Shown here: positions 17,125 through 29,987 of the stretch, piece after piece
Layout of the letters: every line of letters begins with the position of its first letter
How positions within the stretch are numbered: position 1 is the stretch's first letter
Origin: Compostibacillus humi
GTDB taxonomy: Bacteria > Bacillota > Bacilli > Bacillales > Amphibacillaceae
Reading direction: 5' to 3'
Assembly: GCF_014637175.1 (NCBI RefSeq)
Contig: NZ_BMEV01000009.1
Location: 1-64,000 of the forward strand
DNA: 64,000 nt
The notes under the pieces: generated by a model
Database searches by the model: none
Told to the model about the DNA's origin: nothing
What the model saw: the letters and a program-made list of their open reading frames with translations, nothing else
Made by a program: the position numbers and the translations under genes

Positions 17125-17427
17125 TCGATGACGGGAACAGAAACACGAGAATTCGTACTCACAGAGATCTAGGGTTGCTGAGAGCCTAGAAGTACACCGT
17201 GTTTTCTTCTCCTCCCTGAGTGCTAAGCTGAACGGACCGGGTTCCTATTAGGTTTAGCCAGGTGTAATAACACCTGTTACCAAAAGGGGACTGCGATTTT
17301 GCAGTCCGTGAGGCAGCATGCCGCGAGGGTGCTGCGAAACTGGGTGGTACCGTGAAAAGAAGGCTCTTTTCTCCCCATGCATTACTCTGCCATCGTGCAG
17401 ATTTTGGGGAAAGAAGGGCCTTTTTCC
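17125..17427 (+). ncRNA. T-box leader of ilvB (leucine-type)
   Basis: Conserved landmarks occur in order: a Stem I apical region GGTTGCTGAGAGCC (17173-17186), a specifier neighbourhood CTCCTCCCTGAG (17209-17220), the T-box core TGGGTGGTACCG (17341-17352), and a terminator whose arms at about 17359-17375 and 17406-17420 end in T5. A hairpin of GGACTGC/GCAGTCC (17288-17306) lies between. CUC (Leu) triplets lie at 17209-17214, agreeing with the leucine specifier known for B. subtilis ilv-leu, but the specifier loop was not folded. Uncharged tRNA-Leu would pair with the leader and prevent termination. Confidence 0.9.
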
Positions 17428-17491
17428 TATTTTCCCTAACGAAACATGAAATGGAAATATAGCGATTTAATTGAAGGAGGTTCGTACAAAA

Positions 17492-19206
17492 GTGAAAGTT
17501 GAGGCTAGGCCGATGGAGGAAACAGAAAAAGGATTAAAGAGGGGAGCGGATATCTTTGTCGAATCCCTCGTCGAGCAAGGAGTAGACACGATTTTTGGCT
17601 ATCCGGGCGGAGCGGTGCTCCCGATATACGACGCACTATACCGCAGCAATGCACCTTTTGACCACGTGCTTTGCCGCCATGAACAAGGGCTGATCCATGC
17701 AGCGGAAGGCTATGCACGGGTTACCGGAAAGCCGGGAGTTGTCATTGCTACATCAGGACCAGGAGCGACGAACTTAATTACCGGCATTACCGATGCGATG
17801 ATGGATTCCTTGCCGATGGTCATTTTTACCGGTCAAGTCGCAACGCGGGTCATTGGAACCGACGCCTTTCAGGAAGCGGATGTCATTGGCCTGACCACAC
17901 CGATTACGAAATATAATTATCAAGTTACGTCATTAAAAGAGCTGCCGCGGGTCATTAAAGAAGCGTTCCATATTGCCACAACGGGACGAAAAGGTCCGGT
18001 TGTGATTGATATACCGAAAAACGTGTCTGAAGAATTTGCTTCCGGAACGTACGATACAACGGTCCGTTTGCCGGGGTACCAGCCGACAACGAAACCGAAT
18101 CCGCTGCAAATTCGCCGGCTGCAGGAAGCGTTAAGCACAGCAGAGCGGCCCGTTCTCCTCGCAGGAGCAGGCGTGCTGTTTGCGGAAGCAAGCGAAGAGC
18201 TCCGGAAGTTTGTCAAAAAATATCAGCTGCCCGTCGTGACGACGCTGCTCGGCCTAGGCAGTTTTCCCGGATCGGATCCCCTGTTTTTAGGGATGGCAGG
18301 AATGCACGGAACGTACACTGCCAACATGGCGATTTATGAATGCGACCTGCTCATCAATATCGGCGCCCGGTTTGATGACCGCCTCACCGGAGCAGTGCAG
18401 CATTTTGCCCCGAAGGCGAAAGTCGCCCATATCGATATCGACCCGGCGGAAATCGGAAAAAATATTACGACGCAAATTCCGGTCGTTGCCGATGCCAAAG
18501 AAGCGCTGAACGCCCTTATGAAAGAAGAGGTGAAAAAGAAGGACCATCAGGATTGGCTGGATCATTTGCAGAAGAAAAAAGCGAAATATCCGCTCTGGTA
18601 TGAACGGTCCAAAGAATCGATTTCACCCCAGTGGCTCATTGAACAGGTGTATCGCATATCCAAAGGGGAAGCAATCGTAACGACGGATGTCGGACAGCAC
18701 CAAATGTGGGCGGCCCAATTTTACACCTTTGATAAGCCGGACAAATGGGTCACTTCCGGAGGACTCGGCACGATGGGATTTGGTTTCCCGGCAGCGATCG
18801 GCGCCCAGCTGGCGAAGCCGGATGAAATGGTCGTTGCCATCGTCGGAGACGGCGGTTTCCAAATGACGATCCAAGAATTATCCGTCGTAAAAGAACGGAA
18901 TTTGCCGGTGAAAATCATCATCGTCAATAACGAAGCGTTAGGCATGGTCCGGCAATGGCAGGAGAAATTTTACGAAGAGCGGTATTCCGAATCGATTCTG
19001 CAAAATCCGGACTTCGTCAAAATCGCGGAAGGATACGGCATTAAAGGATACCGGGTGACAAAGGAAGAAGATGTTCCGGCTCTCCTGGAAGAAGTGCTGT
19101 ACAGTGACGGACCGGCCCTGATCGACTGCCGGGTGGAAAAACTGGAGTGTGTCTATCCGATGGTTGCTCCAGGAAAGGGAAATCACGAAATGATTGGGGT
19201 GACAAA

Positions 19207-19210
<4 letters not shown>
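17492..19210 (+). CDS. ilvB: Acetolactate synthase, large (catalytic) subunit
   Basis: 572-residue ThDP- and FAD-dependent enzyme condensing two pyruvates to acetolactate, or pyruvate with 2-oxobutyrate to acetohydroxybutyrate. It has the N-terminal ThDP pyrimidine domain with the catalytic Glu in [16 protein letters not shown], the central FAD domain ([12 protein letters not shown]), and the C-terminal ThDP motif GDGGFQMT...VNNEALG. GTG 17492 is preferred because GAAGGAGG sits at 17473-17480; the upstream TTG at 17471 falls inside that site. First gene of ilvBHC-leuABCD, overlapping ilvH by 4 bp (ATGA). Confidence 0.95.
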
Positions 19211-22311
<3,101 letters not shown>

Positions 22312-22366
22312 ACGGAATCAGAAGGAAGACGTTTTACGAATAAAAAATAAAGAAAGGGGGAGGAAC

Positions 22367-23473
22367 GTGAAAAAGGAGATTATCGTTCTTCCAGGTGATG
22401 GTGTCGGCAGAGAAGTGATGGAAGCGGCAAAAACGGTGCTGAGAGCCATTGCCGATGAATATGATCATCAGTTTGTTTTTCACGAACATGAAATCGGCGG
22501 AGCGGCCATCGACCAATACGGTGTACCATTGCCGGAAGAAACGATTGACGCTTGCATGCACGGGGATGCCATTTTGCTCGGGGCGGTCGGCGGTCCGAAA
22601 TGGGATCATGTAGCGCCGGATATCCGGCCGGAAAAAGGACTGCTCGGCATCCGCAAACAGCTTGGCTTGTATGCCAATTTACGGCCGGTGAAAGGATTTA
22701 AAGCGCTGCTCCAAGCATCGCCTCTAAAAGAAGAAATTCTTGGAGAAAGCGATATTTTAATCGTTCGCGAGCTGACGGGAGGGCTGTACTTTGGCCGGCC
22801 GAGCGAGCGGAGGGACAGCGGCAATACGGTCGTTGACACGTTGTCCTACACCCGTGAAGAGATGGAACGAATCATCGAGACTGGCTTTGAAAGTGCGATG
22901 AAGCGGCGGAAAAAACTCACTTCCGTTGATAAGGCAAACGTGTTGGAGTCGAGCCGGATGTGGCGGGAAATCGTTGAAGAAAAAGCGGCACAATATCCGG
23001 AAGTGGAAGTGGAGCATCTGCTCGTCGATGCCGCGGCGATGAAACTGATCACGGAGCCTTCTCGCTTTGACGTCATCGTTACGGAAAACTTGTTCGGCGA
23101 TATTTTAAGCGATGAAGCATCCGTTCTGACCGGGTCGTTAGGGATGCTGCCGTCGGCAAGCTTGCGCAGGGACGGAGTCGGCATGTATGAACCGGTTCAT
23201 GGATCCGCACCGGATATTGCCGGAAAAGGGGTCGCCAATCCGATCGGGATGATTTTGTCCGCAGCAATGATGTTAAGATATTCCTTCGGTTTGGAAGAGG
23301 AAGCACGGGAAATCGAAAGAGCGGTGGATGAATGTCTCGAACAGGGGTACTTTACACCGGACTTGTTTATTCCAGGCGGAACCCCTGTTGGGACAGCAGA
23401 AATGACGGCACGGATCATAGAAAATGTAACTGCCAAAAGCATTTCTGACAGCATTTGCGGCATGTATTCGTAA
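22367..23473 (+). CDS. leuB: 3-Isopropylmalate dehydrogenase
   Basis: 368-residue NAD+-dependent decarboxylating dehydrogenase, third step of leucine synthesis. Landmarks: LPGDGVGREV near the N terminus, LRPVKGF, the substrate Arg in VRELTGGLYFG (about 128-138), and the metal/NAD signature NLFGDILSDEASVLTGSLGMLPSA (beginning at about residue 243). GTG 22367 follows AAAGGGGGAGG. Separated from leuC by a 70-bp gap with a strong hairpin. Confidence 0.95.
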   Translation: MKKEIIVLPGDGVGREVMEAAKTVLRAIADEYDHQFVFHEHEIGGAAIDQYGVPLPEETIDACMHGDAILLGAVGGPKWDHVAPDIRPEKGLLGIRKQLGLYANLRPVKGFKALLQASPLKEEILGESDILIVRELTGGLYFGRPSERRDSGNTVVDTLSYTREEMERIIETGFESAMKRRKKLTSVDKANVLESSRMWREIVEEKAAQYPEVEVEHLLVDAAAMKLITEPSRFDVIVTENLFGDILSDEASVLTGSLGMLPSASLRRDGVGMYEPVHGSAPDIAGKGVANPIGMILSAAMMLRYSFGLEEEAREIERAVDECLEQGYFTPDLFIPGGTPVGTAEMTARIIENVTAKSISDSICGMYS

Positions 23474-23484
23474 CAGACAGAAGT

Positions 23485-23515
23485 CTTCCCATCCATGAAA
23501 GTCATGGATGGGAAG
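23485..23515 (+). promoter_or_regulatory. 14-bp perfect hairpin between leuB and leuC
   Basis: Arms CTTCCCATCCATGA and TCATGGATGGGAAG with a 3-nt loop, no T-run after it, entirely between leuB and leuC. It most likely serves as an RNA-processing or 3'-stabilising structure that sets different levels for upstream and downstream segments. Segmental processing of the ilv-leu transcript is known in B. subtilis; this precise element is inferred. Confidence 0.6.
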
Positions 23516-23543
23516 GCGGTAAGAGAGAATGGGAGGGAAGTAC

Positions 23544-24953
23544 ATGGGTCAACCGAAAACAATTATCGAAAAAATTTGGGAAAAACACGTCGTCCATCGG
23601 GAAGAAGGAAAGCCGGATTTAATATATATAGACCAGCATCTTATCCATGAAGTTACTTCTCCGCAAGCGTTTGAAGGATTGCGGCTGGCCAACCGAAAAG
23701 TCCGGCGTCCAGATTTAACTTATGCGACGATGGACCATAATGTGCCTACCATTCACCGGGAAAATGTGAAGGACCCGATTTCCGTCAAACAAATGGAGGC
23801 GTTGCGGAAAAACTGTGAAGATTTTGGGATTGAACTGGCGGATATGTTTCATCCGGATCAGGGCATTGTGCACGTTATCGGACCGCAGCTCGGTCTTACC
23901 CAGCCAGGGAAAACGATCGTGTGCGGCGACAGCCATACGTCTACCCATGGAGCATTTGGCGCTCTCGCTTTTGGAATCGGCACGAGCGAAGTGGAGCATG
24001 TGCTTGCAACCCAAACCCTTTGGCAAGAAAAACCGAAAACGTTAAACGTCCATGTAGTCGGTGAACTTGGCCCTGGGGTAACAGCGAAAGATTTAATCTT
24101 AGCGATCATTGCCAAATTTGGCGTGAAATTCGGAACGGGCTACGTGATGGAATATACCGGAGAGGCCATCCGGAATCTCGATATGGAAGGCCGGATGACG
24201 GTTTGCAATATGTCCATTGAAGGCGGCGCCCGGGCAGGATTAATCAGTCCGGACGAGAAAACGATTGAATATTTGCGGGGCAGAAGATACGTGCCTAAAG
24301 GTGAGGAATTTGAAAAGAAAGCGAAAGAATGGCTTGCCCTCGCCACCGATGAAGGTGCCGTTTACGATAAGACGGTAACGATTCATGCGGATGAAGTCGA
24401 ACCTCAAGTTACATGGGGCACGAACCCGGGAATGTGCGTCCCTGTCAGCGGATCGACTCCAAGCCTGGATGAGGTGGAAAATAAGGAAGAAGTGCGAAGA
24501 GCTCTGGAATATATGGGACTGGAAGAAAACCAGCCGATTACATCCATTGAAGTCGACCATGTGTTCATCGGTTCCTGTACGAATTCCCGGTTAAGCGATT
24601 TGCAAAAAGCAGCGGAAATCGTCAAAGGAAGAAAAGTGAAGGACGGCATTAAAGCAATCGTCGTACCAGGTTCCTTTACGGTGAAAATGGAAGCAGAAAA
24701 ACTGGGCATCGATCAAATATTTAAAGATGCCGGCTTTGAATGGCGGGATTCGGGCTGCAGCATGTGTCTCGGGATGAACGATGATATCGTGCCGCCAGGC
24801 GGAAGATGTGCATCGACATCGAACCGGAACTTTGAAGGAAGACAAGGAAGCGGGGCAAGAACCCACCTCGTCAGTCCGGAAATGGCTGCCGCAGCTGCCA
24901 TTGAAGGCCATTTCGTCGACGTAAGAGAATATAAGGCCAGAGTTTTGCAGTAG
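23544..24953 (+). CDS. leuC: 3-Isopropylmalate dehydratase, large subunit
   Basis: 469-residue aconitase-family subunit carrying the [4Fe-4S] cluster. Cluster cysteines are visible in FIGSCTNSR (about residue 347) and CSMCLGMN (about 407-414). Early motifs TMDHNVPT and [13 protein letters not shown] bind substrate and cluster. ATG 23544 follows GGGAGG; the in-frame 23529 start is less well placed. Acts with LeuD, encoded 10 bp downstream, to isomerise 2- to 3-isopropylmalate. Confidence 0.95.
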   Translation: MGQPKTIIEKIWEKHVVHREEGKPDLIYIDQHLIHEVTSPQAFEGLRLANRKVRRPDLTYATMDHNVPTIHRENVKDPISVKQMEALRKNCEDFGIELADMFHPDQGIVHVIGPQLGLTQPGKTIVCGDSHTSTHGAFGALAFGIGTSEVEHVLATQTLWQEKPKTLNVHVVGELGPGVTAKDLILAIIAKFGVKFGTGYVMEYTGEAIRNLDMEGRMTVCNMSIEGGARAGLISPDEKTIEYLRGRRYVPKGEEFEKKAKEWLALATDEGAVYDKTVTIHADEVEPQVTWGTNPGMCVPVSGSTPSLDEVENKEEVRRALEYMGLEENQPITSIEVDHVFIGSCTNSRLSDLQKAAEIVKGRKVKDGIKAIVVPGSFTVKMEAEKLGIDQIFKDAGFEWRDSGCSMCLGMNDDIVPPGGRCASTSNRNFEGRQGSGARTHLVSPEMAAAAAIEGHFVDVREYKARVLQ

Positions 24954-24963
24954 GAGGGAGAAC

Positions 24964-25551
24964 ATGAAAGCCATTAAGGAACATAAAGGAAGAGTTTTTC
25001 CGTTAAACCGGGCGAACGTGGATACAGACCAAATTATCCCGAAACAGTTTTTAAAACGAATCGAGCGCACCGGCTTCGGCCAGTTCCTTTTTTACAACTG
25101 GCGCTTTGACGAAGACGGAAAGGAAAGACCGGATTTTCCGTTAAATGATCTGAAATATAAAGGAACATCGATTCTTGTTGCAGGGGAAAACTTCGGCTGC
25201 GGTTCCTCCCGGGAACATGCACCGTGGGCATTGCTCGATTACGGCTTTCAAGTAATTATCGCCCCGAGTTTTGCCGATATTTTCTATAATAATGCATTAA
25301 AAAACGGCATCATATTGATAAAGATGGAGGAAGCCCAAGTTAACGAATGGATGGAAAAAGCAGAAGAAGGAGACTTGGAACTTCACGTCCATTTAGAAAA
25401 ACAGGAAATTACCGATGGTGAGGGAAATACGGTAGCCTTTGATATTCCTGCTTACCATAAGGAAAAGTTAATCCACGGCTGGGATGATATTGCACTGACA
25501 TTGCAGCTGGAAGATAAAATTAAACAGTACGAAGAAACGATGCAAGTTTAA
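24964..25551 (+). CDS. leuD: 3-Isopropylmalate dehydratase, small subunit
   Basis: 195-residue swivel-domain subunit of isopropylmalate isomerase. The motif GENFGCGSSREHAPWAL (about residues 74-90) holds the catalytic Ser and substrate Arg. ATG 24964 follows AGGAGGG, 10 bp after leuC. Typical length for the leuD1 type of Bacilli. Confidence 0.95.
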   Translation: MKAIKEHKGRVFPLNRANVDTDQIIPKQFLKRIERTGFGQFLFYNWRFDEDGKERPDFPLNDLKYKGTSILVAGENFGCGSSREHAPWALLDYGFQVIIAPSFADIFYNNALKNGIILIKMEEAQVNEWMEKAEEGDLELHVHLEKQEITDGEGNTVAFDIPAYHKEKLIHGWDDIALTLQLEDKIKQYEETMQV

Positions 25552-25570
25552 AGAAAGGGAGAGTGACAAA

Positions 25571-26575
25571 ATTGGGGATTGCCTGACAGGTGAGTTAGTT
25601 CATACAGCTTGGAAGAGATTGACACCGATCGTTCACCAGACACCGTTATTAACATCAGCAACGACGAATGAATTAGTAGGAAAGCATGTCTATTTTAAGA
25701 TGGAAAACCAGCAAAAAACTGGTGCCTTTAAGTTCCGCGGCGCCACCTACAAATTAATGCAGCTTAAAAAGAAGCAGCTGGCGAAGGGGGTGATTACCGC
25801 ATCCGCAGGAAATCATGCCCAGGGGGTGGCGCTGGCAGCCCGTAAATTGGGAGTGAAGGCAACGATTTTTATGGCAGAAAAAACACCACTTGCCAAAGTG
25901 AACGCGACAAAAAATTATGGCGCTGATGTTGTGTTGACAGGCGAAAGTTTCCAGGAGGCATACGAAGCATCTTTACTTCACCAGAAGGAAAGCGGTGCAG
26001 TGTATATTCATCCCTTTGATGATTATGATATTATGACGGGGCAAGGCACGATGGTCATGGAAATGCTCCGTCAAGAAGACCGGATCGATACGATTATCGT
26101 GCCGATTGGCGGCGGCGGCCTGATTAGCGGCGTAGCGGTGGCGGCAAAGCACGTGAACCGCAATATGAAGATTATCGGCGTCCAGGCAGAAGGAGCGAAA
26201 GCTATTTACGAAAGCTATCACAAGAACATCGTGAAAGAGCTCGATACAGTTTCTACCATTGCCGAGGGGATTGCGGTAAAAAAACCGGGAGAAAAGACGC
26301 TGCCGATTATTCGGAAATATGTCGATGATATTGTGACCGTCACCGACGAGGAGATTGCCGCTGCCATTTATTACATGCTGGAGCGGAATAAAACGTTAAT
26401 GGAAGGGGCAGGTGCTGCAGCGCTAGCCGCACTGTTCGCCCATAACGATAAAATTCATTCCCGCCATTGCGGCATTATCGTCAGCGGCGGAAACTTAGAT
26501 ATTAGCTTGATGGCAAAAATTGAACAAATGGCAAAAAAAGCGGAGCCAAGGGAAGAACAGCTCCTCGTCGTATAA
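25571..26575 (+). CDS. Threonine ammonia-lyase, short (TdcB-like) form
   Basis: PLP-dependent deaminase giving 2-oxobutyrate, the isoleucine precursor. PLP lysine in KTGAFKFRGATYK, the SAGNHAQG loop, and the phosphate-binding GGGGLISG are present. It ends after the catalytic domain, without the ACT-like regulatory domain of long IlvA, so no isoleucine feedback is expected. It starts about 20 bp after leuD and ends at a terminator, so it is the last gene of the operon. The start is uncertain. The family N-terminal helix (ELVHTAWKRL) lies upstream of the first canonical in-frame start (TTG 25619). The only in-frame codon placed correctly after AAAGGGAGAG is ATT 25571; CTG 25583 is an alternative. 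Confidence 0.82.
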   Translation: MGDCLTGELVHTAWKRLTPIVHQTPLLTSATTNELVGKHVYFKMENQQKTGAFKFRGATYKLMQLKKKQLAKGVITASAGNHAQGVALAARKLGVKATIFMAEKTPLAKVNATKNYGADVVLTGESFQEAYEASLLHQKESGAVYIHPFDDYDIMTGQGTMVMEMLRQEDRIDTIIVPIGGGGLISGVAVAAKHVNRNMKIIGVQAEGAKAIYESYHKNIVKELDTVSTIAEGIAVKKPGEKTLPIIRKYVDDIVTVTDEEIAAAIYYMLERNKTLMEGAGAAALAALFAHNDKIHSRHCGIIVSGGNLDISLMAKIEQMAKKAEPREEQLLVV

Positions 26576-26583
26576 AGTAATAG

Positions 26584-26619
26584 AACCGTCTGAAATCATT
26601 CGATTTCAGGCGGTTTTTT
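26584..26619 (+). terminator. Terminator of the ilv-leu operon
   Basis: 14-bp stem (26584-26597 with 26602-26615) with one G-T pair, 4-nt loop, then T6. Located just after the threonine ammonia-lyase stop. Confidence 0.9.
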
Positions 26620-26936
26620 GGTGTTTGAATCGAAGTAAGAAATCAAGAATGCCAGAATATTGAAGCACAGCCGCAAAATAGAGAAATCATTTTTTAGGCT
26701 AGGTCTGTAGAAATATGTCGTTATATGTATAAAGAAAAAACAACTGTGTAAATGGAACTAATGTTATAATACAGAAATAAAATTTTGTACTGTCACAGTA
26801 ATTATCACCTATATTATAACCCAAAGATGTTATATAACAAAATATAATTTTCTTCAAATCTTCCAAATAGGAATTTTATCATACTTCTATCGGACTGCGA
26901 GAAAATTGTCGATTTCTGTTAATTATCATTAATTAC

Positions 26937-26965
26937 TTGATTTTTCAAAAATATTACAATATAAT
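26937..26965 (+). promoter_or_regulatory. Sigma-A promoter of the opp operon
   Basis: TTGATT (26937-26942), 17-nt spacer, TATAAT (26960-26965), about 95 bp upstream of oppD. The -35 overlaps a palindromic ATTTTTCAAAAAT (26940-26952) that is CodY-like (about 11 of 15). Control of peptide transporters by CodY is well known. The remaining gene-free stretch from 26620 is very AT-rich, with several TATAAT-like words but no gene. Confidence 0.6.
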
Positions 26966-27061
26966 TTTCGTAACATTCTATTTTTTATATAAAAGTAATA
27001 TTTTTATAAAAATAGGAATTGTCATTGTATGCAAACTTCTAATAGAGTAAGGGGGATCAGC

Positions 27062-28072
27062 GTGGAAAATCCATTGTTGCAAATCAACCATTTAAGTACC
27101 TCATTTCGTATCGGTGACCAATATTACCGGGCGGTGGATGACGTATCGCTTTCGGTAAACAAAAACGAAGTGCTGGGCATCGTCGGGGAATCAGGATCAG
27201 GAAAAAGCGCCCTCGCTTACTCCATCATGCGCTTGCATAACCGGGCAAAAATCGAAGGGGAAATCCTCTTTCGCGGAAAAGATATTATGACTTTAAAAAA
27301 CTCCGAAATGAATAAACTGCGGGGAAATGATATGGCAATGATTTTCCAGGATCCCCTTACTGCCTTAAATCCGTTAATGCCAGTCGGCAATCAGATTGGC
27401 GAAACCCTCCTTCTCCATCAGCCAAATATATCCAAACACGAGCGGAAAGAGCGGGTGCTCGAACTGCTTCATCTCGTGGGCATTCCGCGTCCAAACTACG
27501 TATATGAACAATTTCCCCATGAATTATCCGGGGGGATGCGCCAGCGAATTGTCATCGCCATTGCGATTGCCAATAAGCCGGAGCTGCTTATTGCCGATGA
27601 GCCGACGACGGCATTAGATGTGACGATTCAGGCGCAAATCCTCGATTTAATCCGAGAATTAAAAGAAGATATGCATTCCGGCGTCATTCTGATTACCCAT
27701 GATTTAGGGGTAGTAGCAGAAATGGCGGATCGGGTAGCTGTCATGTATGCCGGTGAGATAGTGGAAATTGCGGATGTCGTCTCATTGTTCGAAAATCCGC
27801 TCCATCCTTACACCCGGTCTCTTCTCAATTCGGTTCCGGCGGAAGGACAAGACCGGCTCCACGTCATTCAGGGTATTGTGCCGGCGCTGCAATATTTGCC
27901 GCGGGAAGGCTGCCGGTTTAGGGAAAGAATTCCATGGATTGATCCGTCAGCCCATGAAGAACATCCCGAACTCCATGAAGTCGAACCTGGTCATTTCGTC
28001 CGCTGCACGTGCTTTAAACAGTTCTACTTCCCGGATAAAAGAGAGGAGGCAGGAATATATGGCAATTCTTGA
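27062..28072 (+). CDS. oppD: Oligopeptide ABC transporter, ATP-binding subunit D
   Basis: 336-residue ATPase of a peptide importer. Walker [13 protein letters not shown] (about residues 43-54), Q-loop [11 protein letters not shown], signature [12 protein letters not shown], Walker [13 protein letters not shown], switch His in THDLG. The C-terminal OppC-type extension contains Cys residues (GCRF, RCTC) that suggest an iron-sulfur-like cluster as in some OppD proteins. GTG 27062 follows AAGGGGG. First gene of oppDFBCA; overlaps oppF by 14 bp. Confidence 0.9.
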   Translation: MENPLLQINHLSTSFRIGDQYYRAVDDVSLSVNKNEVLGIVGESGSGKSALAYSIMRLHNRAKIEGEILFRGKDIMTLKNSEMNKLRGNDMAMIFQDPLTALNPLMPVGNQIGETLLLHQPNISKHERKERVLELLHLVGIPRPNYVYEQFPHELSGGMRQRIVIAIAIANKPELLIADEPTTALDVTIQAQILDLIRELKEDMHSGVILITHDLGVVAEMADRVAVMYAGEIVEIADVVSLFENPLHPYTRSLLNSVPAEGQDRLHVIQGIVPALQYLPREGCRFRERIPWIDPSAHEEHPELHEVEPGHFVRCTCFKQFYFPDKREEAGIYGNS

Positions 28073-28991
28073 AGTTACGAATCTAAAAGTCTACTTTCCT
28101 ATTAAAGCAGGGATCTTTAACCGGACGGTAGATTACGTCCGGGCAGTCGACGGCGTTTCCTTTGTTTTGGAAGAGGGGAAAACTTACGGGCTTGTTGGCG
28201 AATCCGGATCGGGCAAAACGACGACAGGCCGGGCAATTATCGGTTTGGAGAAAGTTACGGAAGGAAAGATTGTTTTTCAAGGGAAGGACATAACGAAAAA
28301 AAGGGCAAGAACCCGGGAACTGAACAGAAATATGCAGATGATTTTCCAGGACCCCTATTCTTCCTTAAATCCGAAAAAGCGGGTGCTGGACATCGTAGCT
28401 GAACCGTTAAGGAATTATGAACATTTATCAAAGAAGCAAGAGAAAATGCGGGTGCAGGAATTGCTTGAATTGGTCGGGCTAAGTCCGGAAAGCATTTTAA
28501 AATATCCCCATGAATTTTCCGGCGGCCAGCGCCAGCGGATCGGGATAGCGAGGGCCATCGCCTTGAAGCCAAAATTAATCATCGCCGATGAGCCGGTATC
28601 CGCATTGGACGTTTCAGTACAAGCCCAGGTGCTGAACTTTATGAAAGATATTCAGAAGGAACTGGGGCTTACCTATTTATTCATCAGCCATGATTTAGGG
28701 ATCGTCAAACATATGTGTGACGAAATCGCGATTATGTATAAAGGCAGGCATGTGGAACAGGGAACGAAAGAAGATATTTTTGAACGGCCGCAGCATATTT
28801 ATACGAAACGGCTCGTTGCCGCCATTCCGGAAATTAATCCGAGACATCGGGAAAAGCAGTTTCAGTTTCGCAAAGAAGTCGAGAAGGAATATGATGCTGC
28901 CTACGATGACTACTTCAACAAAGATGGGCTTGCTTATCAACTGCAAAAAATATCCGATACCCATCTTGTGGCACTCCCGGAGAAAGGGTGA
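28059..28991 (+). CDS. oppF: Oligopeptide ABC transporter, ATP-binding subunit F
   Basis: 310-residue second ATPase of the peptide importer. Walker A GESGSGKTTTGRAI (about residues 44-57), signature FSGGQRQRIGIARA, Walker B LIIADEPVSALD, switch SHDLGIV. ATG 28059 follows GAGGAGGC; a much longer open frame upstream is only a shadow of oppD. Overlaps oppD and nearly abuts oppB, so all are translationally linked. Confidence 0.92.
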   Translation: MAILEVTNLKVYFPIKAGIFNRTVDYVRAVDGVSFVLEEGKTYGLVGESGSGKTTTGRAIIGLEKVTEGKIVFQGKDITKKRARTRELNRNMQMIFQDPYSSLNPKKRVLDIVAEPLRNYEHLSKKQEKMRVQELLELVGLSPESILKYPHEFSGGQRQRIGIARAIALKPKLIIADEPVSALDVSVQAQVLNFMKDIQKELGLTYLFISHDLGIVKHMCDEIAIMYKGRHVEQGTKEDIFERPQHIYTKRLVAAIPEINPRHREKQFQFRKEVEKEYDAAYDDYFNKDGLAYQLQKISDTHLVALPEKG

Positions 28992-28996
28992 AATTT

Positions 28997-29959
28997 ATGT
29001 GGAAATTTATCGTTAGGAGAATTATCATTACGTTTCCGCAGCTGATTTTGCTGAGCGTGCTGCTCTTCTTAATGGCACAGGCCATGCCGGGAGATGCGTT
29101 AACCGGACTGATTGACCCGAATGTTCCGGAAGAAGTAAAAGAGCAGCGCAGGGAAGAGCTTGGATTAAATGATCCATGGCATGTCCGGTATGTCGATTGG
29201 GTGTCCGGGATCGTCAAAGGGGATCTTGGCCAGTCCTTCCGTTTTAAAATGCCGGTGACCGAAGTCGTGACTGACCGGGTTATTAATTCCTTCTGGCTTT
29301 CTCTCGTTACTTTAGTTTTTACTTATCTGATTGCGGTTCCCCTTGGCATGTTAAGCGGAAGGTACAACAATACATTGCTCGATTCTGCCATCACAACGTA
29401 TACATACATCGGTTTTGCCACACCGATATTCATCTTTGCTTTAGTGATGGTGTGGGTATTTGGCTACAATTTAGGCTGGTTTCCGACGAGCGGCAGTGTC
29501 GCACCCGGACTGGAGCCGGGAACGATGGAATATTATTTAAGCAAATTTTATCATTTGCTGCTGCCGGCACTTTCGATGGCGCTCATTCAAACCGTCTCAA
29601 CGGTCCAGTATTTGCGCAGTGAAATCATTGATACGAAACAGAAAGATTTTATTATTACCGCTCGGGCGAAGGGTGCCTCGGAATCAAGAGTCTACAACAG
29701 ACATATTTTTCGCAATTCGATTCTTCCGATTGCTGCCTTTTTCGGCTATGAAATTACGACGTTAATTACCGGAAGTATTTTTGTCGAACGAATTTTTGCT
29801 TACCCGGGAATGGGGCAGCTGTTTATTGAGTCGGTTTTGCTTCGGGATTTTAGTGTCGTCAATGCGGTCGTCCTCTTATTTGGAATTGCGATGATTTTAG
29901 GAGCGTTATTGTCCGACATTATTTTAAGCATTGTGGATCCGCGCATTCGTATTAAATAA
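28997..29959 (+). CDS. oppB: Oligopeptide ABC transporter, permease B
   Basis: 320-residue inner-membrane permease with about six transmembrane helices. N terminus MWKFIVRRIIITFPQLILL is typical for the OppB/DppB family. The EAA coupling loop appears as ARAKGASESRVYNRHIFRNSILP (about 220-242). ATG 28997 is preferred over GTG 28988, which lies inside the ribosome binding site AGAAAGGG. Pairs with OppC. Confidence 0.9.
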   Translation: MWKFIVRRIIITFPQLILLSVLLFLMAQAMPGDALTGLIDPNVPEEVKEQRREELGLNDPWHVRYVDWVSGIVKGDLGQSFRFKMPVTEVVTDRVINSFWLSLVTLVFTYLIAVPLGMLSGRYNNTLLDSAITTYTYIGFATPIFIFALVMVWVFGYNLGWFPTSGSVAPGLEPGTMEYYLSKFYHLLLPALSMALIQTVSTVQYLRSEIIDTKQKDFIITARAKGASESRVYNRHIFRNSILPIAAFFGYEITTLITGSIFVERIFAYPGMGQLFIESVLLRDFSVVNAVVLLFGIAMILGALLSDIILSIVDPRIRIK

Positions 29960-29987
29960 GAAAAGGCAGATTCCGAGGTGATATAAA

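Noticed and set aside
27768-28058. 97-codon N-terminal extension of oppF
   Set aside because: Lies in another frame of oppD; the ribosome binding site and the conserved family start are at 28059.
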